From an uncultured Prevotellaceae bacterium (GTDB lineage: Bacteria; Bacteroidota; Bacteroidia; Bacteroidales; Bacteroidaceae): DNA of 64,000 nucleotides. Made by a program: the position numbers and the translations under genes. Location: the NCBI GenBank assembly GCA_900314715.1, contig OMWI01000011.1, forward strand, positions 1 to 64,000, written 5' to 3'. The notes below the pieces were generated by a model. It saw only the letters and a list, made by a program, of their open reading frames with translations, made no database searches and was not told the DNA's origin. Positions 59,969-64,000 of the stretch are shown here, one piece after another (position 1 is the stretch's first letter; every line of letters starts with the position of its first letter).

Positions 59969-60667
59969 TTGAGTTTAGAACGAATCATAGAAATAGACCA
60001 GTCGGCATTGGAAATATTCAATGGAAGTGACTCTATGTTTATAGATGGAGTGGCTTTTGTGCTTACTTCTGGTCTCACATGGTTGCCGTTGTACTTGGCA
60101 CTTTTTTATTTGGTGGTAAAGAATAATGAGACAATGGCGCAAATCGGACTGATAGTAGGATGTACCCTGCTTTGTCTAATCTTGTCGGATGGAATCTCAG
60201 AATACTTATGTAAGCCTTGGATTGCACGTCCCAGACCGAGCAATGATCCCATCATCAAGTATTCCGTTCATATCGTCAATAATATTCGAGGGATGGACTA
60301 TAGTTTCTTTTCTGCCCATGCTGCCAATACCATGTCGATAGCCGTATTCTTCTGTTGGTTGGTGAGAAGCAAGCTCTTGAGCGTGTTTCTCATCTTGTGG
60401 TCGCTTCTCAATTGTTGGACTCGTATGTATCTTGGACTTCATTATCCTGGCGACATCAGTGTTGGTTTGATTTGGGGAGTTATCGTAGGTAGTCTTGTCT
60501 ATCTCTTCTATCGTAAGATATATTCGTTGGTTCGTCCCAAGCTTAACTACGTCTCCACGCAATATACATCCACGGGTTATGCGCTTTCTGATGTACACGT
60601 TGTCATCACCGTATTGCTCTTTGCATGTTGTTATGCGGTAATCCGTGGTGTTACAGTCATACAATAA
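59969..60667 (+). CDS. PAP2 family lipid phosphatase
   Basis: 232-aa integral membrane phosphatase with about five helices. The three PAP2 motifs are clear: KPWIARPRP, the SxH-type motif SFFSAHAAN, and RMYLGLHYPGD (Arg-x5-His-x3-Asp). It probably dephosphorylates undecaprenyl pyrophosphate or a phospholipid. The start is a TTG at 59969, since no in-frame ATG occurs before the first helix; a stop lies 18 bp upstream in the same frame. Confidence 0.85.
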   Translation: MSLERIIEIDQSALEIFNGSDSMFIDGVAFVLTSGLTWLPLYLALFYLVVKNNETMAQIGLIVGCTLLCLILSDGISEYLCKPWIARPRPSNDPIIKYSVHIVNNIRGMDYSFFSAHAANTMSIAVFFCWLVRSKLLSVFLILWSLLNCWTRMYLGLHYPGDISVGLIWGVIVGSLVYLFYRKIYSLVRPKLNYVSTQYTSTGYALSDVHVVITVLLFACCYAVIRGVTVIQ

Positions 60668-60671
60668 ACCT

Positions 60672-61895
60672 ATGGAAACTCAACATATTCATATCAGTGA
60701 TTATACCTATGAGCTACCTGATGAGCGGATAGCCAAATTTCCCATTGCACAACGTGACCATTCCAAGTTGTTGGTATATCGGCATGGGGAAGTGAGCGAA
60801 GATGTGTTCTATCATCTTCCTGACTATTTGCCAACAGGGGCTTTGATGGTTTTCAATAATACCAAGGTTATTCAGGCTCGTATCCATTTCCGCAAGGAAA
60901 CGGGAGCGCTGATAGAGGTGTTCCTTTTGGAACCAGCCGTACCATCCGACTATGAACTGATGTTCCAAACTCATGGTCATTGTGAGTGGTATTGTTTGGT
61001 TGGGAATCAGAAAAAATGGAAAGAGGGTTCGTTGCGACGGTCTTTGGAAATGAATGGGGTTACGCTGATGCTTCAAGCCACTCGATTGGGTGAACACGGT
61101 ACCAGTCAACATATTGCTTTCGATTGGGATAATGATAATGTGGCGTTTGCGGAAATATTGGATGCTGTGGGCGAGTTGCCCATCCCACCATATTTGAATC
61201 GTGAGACGCAAGAAAGTGACAAAACCACATACCAAACGGTGTATTCCAAGATTAAGGGTAGTGTAGCTGCTCCTACGGCGGGTTTGCATTTCACGGACCA
61301 AGTTTTATCAGAGTTGGATGCGCATGGTATTGACCGTGAGGAACTAACGTTGCATGTAGGTGCAGGAACATTCAAACCCGTAAAGAGTGAGGAGATTGGC
61401 GGTCATGAAATGCACAGCGAATATATCAGTGTACGCAAGCAGACATTGGAGAAATTATTGCGTCATCATGCATCTGCCATTGCTGTAGGTACGACGAGCG
61501 TCCGTACATTGGAGAGCTTGTATTATATGGGCGTAAAGTTGGAACAGAATCCAAATCTCACCGAAGAACAATTGCATGTGAATCAATGGGAACCTTATCA
61601 ATTGTCTCCAGAACAAGAGATAACGACCGAGAAAGCTATTCAGAATCTCTTGGATTATCTGAAACGAAATGATTTGAATACCCTTCATACCAGTACGCAA
61701 ATCATCATTGCGCCTGGCTATCAATATAAAATCGTGAAAATGCTGGTTACCAATTTCCATCAGCCGCAAAGCACCTTACTGTTATTGGTGAGTGCTTTTG
61801 TGCATGGTGATTGGCGAAAGATATACGACTATGCCTTGGCTCATGAATTCCGATTCTTGAGTTATGGGGATAGCTCGCTACTGATACCGGAGTAG
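60672..61895 (+). CDS. queA: S-adenosylmethionine:tRNA ribosyltransferase-isomerase QueA
   Basis: Transfers the ribosyl part of SAM to preQ1 in tRNA, making epoxyqueuosine. The 407-aa product has the family motifs YELPDERIAKFPIAQRD, the central GELPIPPYLNR, AAPTAGLHFT and LHVGAGTFKPVK, and the C-terminal NFHQPQSTLLLLVSAF. The ATG at 60672 lies 4 bp after the previous stop; the open frame upstream would overlap it. Full length. Confidence 0.95.
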   Translation: METQHIHISDYTYELPDERIAKFPIAQRDHSKLLVYRHGEVSEDVFYHLPDYLPTGALMVFNNTKVIQARIHFRKETGALIEVFLLEPAVPSDYELMFQTHGHCEWYCLVGNQKKWKEGSLRRSLEMNGVTLMLQATRLGEHGTSQHIAFDWDNDNVAFAEILDAVGELPIPPYLNRETQESDKTTYQTVYSKIKGSVAAPTAGLHFTDQVLSELDAHGIDREELTLHVGAGTFKPVKSEEIGGHEMHSEYISVRKQTLEKLLRHHASAIAVGTTSVRTLESLYYMGVKLEQNPNLTEEQLHVNQWEPYQLSPEQEITTEKAIQNLLDYLKRNDLNTLHTSTQIIIAPGYQYKIVKMLVTNFHQPQSTLLLLVSAFVHGDWRKIYDYALAHEFRFLSYGDSSLLIPE

Positions 61896-62002
61896 TAGGG
61901 AATCTCAGAATATTCTGAAAAATCAGAATAATCCGAATATTCTGAATATTCTGATAATTCTGAGAACTCCGAAATCTCAATAACAATCAAAAATCCATAA
62001 AT
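61896..62002. repeat. Short iterated ATTCTGA/TCAGAAT repeat
   Basis: The gap between queA and the DUF2027 gene repeats AATATTCTGA, ATAATTCTGA and the inverse TCAGAAT several times, giving multiple small hairpins. No terminator tail. Confidence 0.55.
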
Positions 62003-63181
62003 ATGAAAATAGGCGATAAAGTACGATTTATCAGTGAAGTAGGGGGCGGAGTAGTCTCTGGCTTCCAAGGCAAGAATATCGTATTGGTTCAAGATGAGGA
62101 TGGCTTCGACATTCCCATGGCAATTAATGATGTGGTGGTAATAGGCGAGGAGGATTACAATAAGGCACATCTACCTTATGGTAAACAGGAAACGAAAAAG
62201 CCCGATAATCGTTCGGTGAAAGCCATTATGGGCGACCAATCGAATATCGTTGACAATCAAGATAACGAAGAGGATGAGGTGGATTTCTCGAAAGTTACTT
62301 TCCGTGCTCCCGTGGAAGAACGTAAGGGTGGTAATGCCTTGTCTGCCTATCTTGCGTTTGTTCCTATCGACATCAAGGAAATCACGCACACACGCTTTGA
62401 GTGCTATTTCGTCAATGATAGCAATTATTATATTCAATATTCTTACCTTGCGGCAGATGGCAATAGTTGGACATTGCGTTCTCAGGGCGAGGTAGAACCA
62501 AACACCAAGGAGTATATCGAGGAATTTGGACGTGAGGAGTTGAATGCATTCGGACATGTGGCTATCCAACTCTTTGCCTATAAACGTGAAAAACCATTTG
62601 TGCTCAAGCCCGTTATTGACGTACAATTCCGAATAGATCCCGTGAAGTTCTATAAACTTCACACGTTTCAGGAGAATGATTTCTTCGAACAACCAGCCTT
62701 GTTGCATACTATCATCGAAAACGATAAGGTGACTCGTCCTTTGGTTGTGGATGCAAAGCAACTCAAGGCTGAGATGTATCATGTAGAACCAAACGATAAT
62801 ACCAAGGTGTCAAGTCATCAAAATAACGGTTATGTTCGCCGTTACGATGATGGTCGTAAAGGTGGTAATCCCTTTATTACCAAACGCAAAGGCGACGAGG
62901 ATGTTATCGTTGTAGACCTTCATGCCAATGCCTTGCTCGATACAACGGCGGGTATGTCGGCAGGCGATATTCTCAACTACCAATTAGACGTATTCCGTCG
63001 TACCTTGAAAGAACATGCTTCCGAGAAAGGACAACGCATCGTGTTCGTACATGGAAAGGGCGAAGGCGTGTTGCGTCGTGCTCTCATCAATGATTTGGTT
63101 TACCGCTTCAAGCATTATACATATCAAGATGCCTCGTTCCAAGAATATGGTTATGGGGCAACGCAAGTAACGATTAAATAA
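62003..63181 (+). CDS. DUF2027 and Smr-domain protein
   Basis: 392-aa cytoplasmic protein. The N-terminus (MKIGDKVRFISEVGGGVV) is the DUF2027 start, and residues 90-270 form a beta-rich middle (SAYLAFVPIDIKEI). The last about 90 residues are an Smr domain (VVDLHANALL, IVFVHGKGEGVLRRAL), the MutS2-type nuclease or RNA-cleaving module with the HGKGxGxLR motif. A role in nucleic-acid processing is likely but unproven for this family in Bacteroidetes. Confidence 0.85.
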   Translation: MKIGDKVRFISEVGGGVVSGFQGKNIVLVQDEDGFDIPMAINDVVVIGEEDYNKAHLPYGKQETKKPDNRSVKAIMGDQSNIVDNQDNEEDEVDFSKVTFRAPVEERKGGNALSAYLAFVPIDIKEITHTRFECYFVNDSNYYIQYSYLAADGNSWTLRSQGEVEPNTKEYIEEFGREELNAFGHVAIQLFAYKREKPFVLKPVIDVQFRIDPVKFYKLHTFQENDFFEQPALLHTIIENDKVTRPLVVDAKQLKAEMYHVEPNDNTKVSSHQNNGYVRRYDDGRKGGNPFITKRKGDEDVIVVDLHANALLDTTAGMSAGDILNYQLDVFRRTLKEHASEKGQRIVFVHGKGEGVLRRALINDLVYRFKHYTYQDASFQEYGYGATQVTIK

Positions 63182-63182
63182 C

Positions 63183-64000
63183 ATGAAAAACGGATTCATC
63201 AAAGTAGCTGCGGCAGTACCTACGGTAAAGGTGGCTGACTGCGAATACAATCTACAACAGATTGAGTGTCAGATAGCACAAGCTGAAGGAAAAGGGGTGG
63301 AAATCATCGTCTTTCCTGAACTCTCTATCACGGGATATACCTGTCAGGACTTGTTCCGACAGCATCTTTTGCTTGATGAGGCAGAGGCAGGATTGCTTAC
63401 CTTGCTTGACTTCACGCGCCAATTGGATATCGTGTCTATCGTGGGATTACCCATAGCGGTAGGCGACTTGTTGCTCAATTGTGCGGCCATTATTCAGAAA
63501 GGTCAGTTGTTGGGTATCGTTCCCAAAACCTACCTGCCCAATTACGCTGAGTTTTACGAAAAACGTTGGTTTGCATCATCGCAAGACCTCAAGCCTACCG
63601 AAATCCGATATGCTGGCAATAGGGTGTTAGTATCGCCTTATCCCCAATTATTCCGTACTTGTGACGGAGTGCTTTTCGGCATTGAGATTTGTGAAGATGT
63701 TTGGGCTCCCGTACCACCCAGCAATACGTTGGCATTGGCAGGTGCAGACATCATCTTCAACCTCTCCGCAAGTGACGAACTGATTGGCAAGCATGATTAC
63801 TTGAAGTCGTTGCTTGCCCAACAGAGTGCACGTACCATTACGGGATATGTATATAGTGGTTGTGGTTTCGGCGAGAGTACCCAAGATGTAGTCTATGGTG
63901 GAAATGCCATGGTCTACGAGAATGGTAAATTGCTTGTCGAGGGAGATCGCTTCATCATGGAAAACCAAATGCAGACCGCACAGATTGACGTGGAACGATT
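63183..64000 (+). CDS. nadE: Glutamine-dependent NAD+ synthetase (5' part, continues past window)
   Basis: N-terminal 272 codons of a two-domain NAD+ synthetase; the window ends inside the gene. The glutaminase/nitrilase domain is complete enough to show its catalytic triad: Glu in VFPELSITGY, Lys in VPKTYLPNYAEFYE, Cys in GIEICEDVW. It hydrolyses glutamine to feed ammonia to the C-terminal synthetase domain (not in the window). The ATG at 63183 follows the previous stop by one base. Confidence 0.92.
   Translation, partial: MKNGFIKVAAAVPTVKVADCEYNLQQIECQIAQAEGKGVEIIVFPELSITGYTCQDLFRQHLLLDEAEAGLLTLLDFTRQLDIVSIVGLPIAVGDLLLNCAAIIQKGQLLGIVPKTYLPNYAEFYEKRWFASSQDLKPTEIRYAGNRVLVSPYPQLFRTCDGVLFGIEICEDVWAPVPPSNTLALAGADIIFNLSASDELIGKHDYLKSLLAQQSARTITGYVYSGCGFGESTQDVVYGGNAMVYENGKLLVEGDRFIMENQMQTAQIDVER

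Overview
The window reads as one contig of a Bacteroidales genome, most likely Prevotella/Segatella or a close relative. Supporting signs: Bat aerotolerance operon, DUF2027-Smr protein, AraC-type regulator with periplasmic propeller repeats, Ser-type sulfatase with its anSME, a BtuB-like receptor with the extended Prevotella-style leader, and promoters of the Bacteroidetes form TTTG-N20-TAnnTTTG. No rRNA, tRNA, insertion sequence or CRISPR array was recognised.

Layout. 0.2-4.1 kb: tatA-tatC followed by a membrane ferredoxin (NapH/NapG-like fusion) and a Tat-exported aldo/keto reductase lipoprotein, which looks like a Tat exporter sitting beside its own cargo. 4.2-6.3 kb: HtpX-like M48 protease, LemA, a lytic-transglycosylase-like protein. 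6.7-9.8 kb: a GT4 glycosyltransferase overlapping a COG5610 HAD protein. 9.9-10.8 kb: nitroreductase and a 58-aa protein. 10.8-12.0 kb: repeat-rich non-coding DNA. 12.0-19.0 kb: B12-dependent ribonucleotide reductase, FolB, cell-wall amidase, MCE/MlaD lipid-transport protein, DnaA. 19.2-30.8 kb: carbohydrate locus with a GH5 endoglucanase, a membrane-tethered AraC regulator without kinase or receiver domains, a three-domain lyase/beta-helix/GH88 enzyme and a second LamG-lyase protein; no SusC/SusD pair is present. 30.8-33.4 kb: ECF sigma factor, putative anti-sigma factor, lipoprotein, then two small genes. 33.5-37.8 kb: BtuB-like TonB receptor, GH29 fucosidase, sugar mutarotase. 47.2-51.1 kb: sulfatase, anSME, a 57-aa winged-helix-like protein, an MBL hydrolase. 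51.6-59.9 kb: Bat operon (MoxR, DUF58, DUF4381-like, BatA, BatB-BatC fusion, BatD-BatE fusion). 60.0-64.0 kb: PAP2 phosphatase, QueA, DUF2027-Smr, and the 5' part of NAD+ synthetase.

The most striking region is 37.8-45.6 kb, an AT-rich six-gene minus-strand operon with its own promoter: kinase-Sel1-LRR, unknown 282-aa protein, second kinase, DUF6939-like protein, DarT-like ADP-ribosyltransferase fused to a VWA domain, and a PP2C phosphatase. It resembles the TerY-P triad (VWA + PP2C + kinase) in which the VWA protein has gained a DNA-ADP-ribosylating toxin domain. I propose it as a phosphorylation-controlled stress or anti-phage system. A decayed RhuM-like gene and repeat-rich DNA flank it.

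The intergenic DNA is also unusual. It holds (i) 22-bp phased arrays with a different sequence at each locus, (ii) many arrays with a 7-bp period, often arranged as inverted arms, and (iii) two copies of a dispersed GACCTCCCGT/ACGGGAGGTC element.
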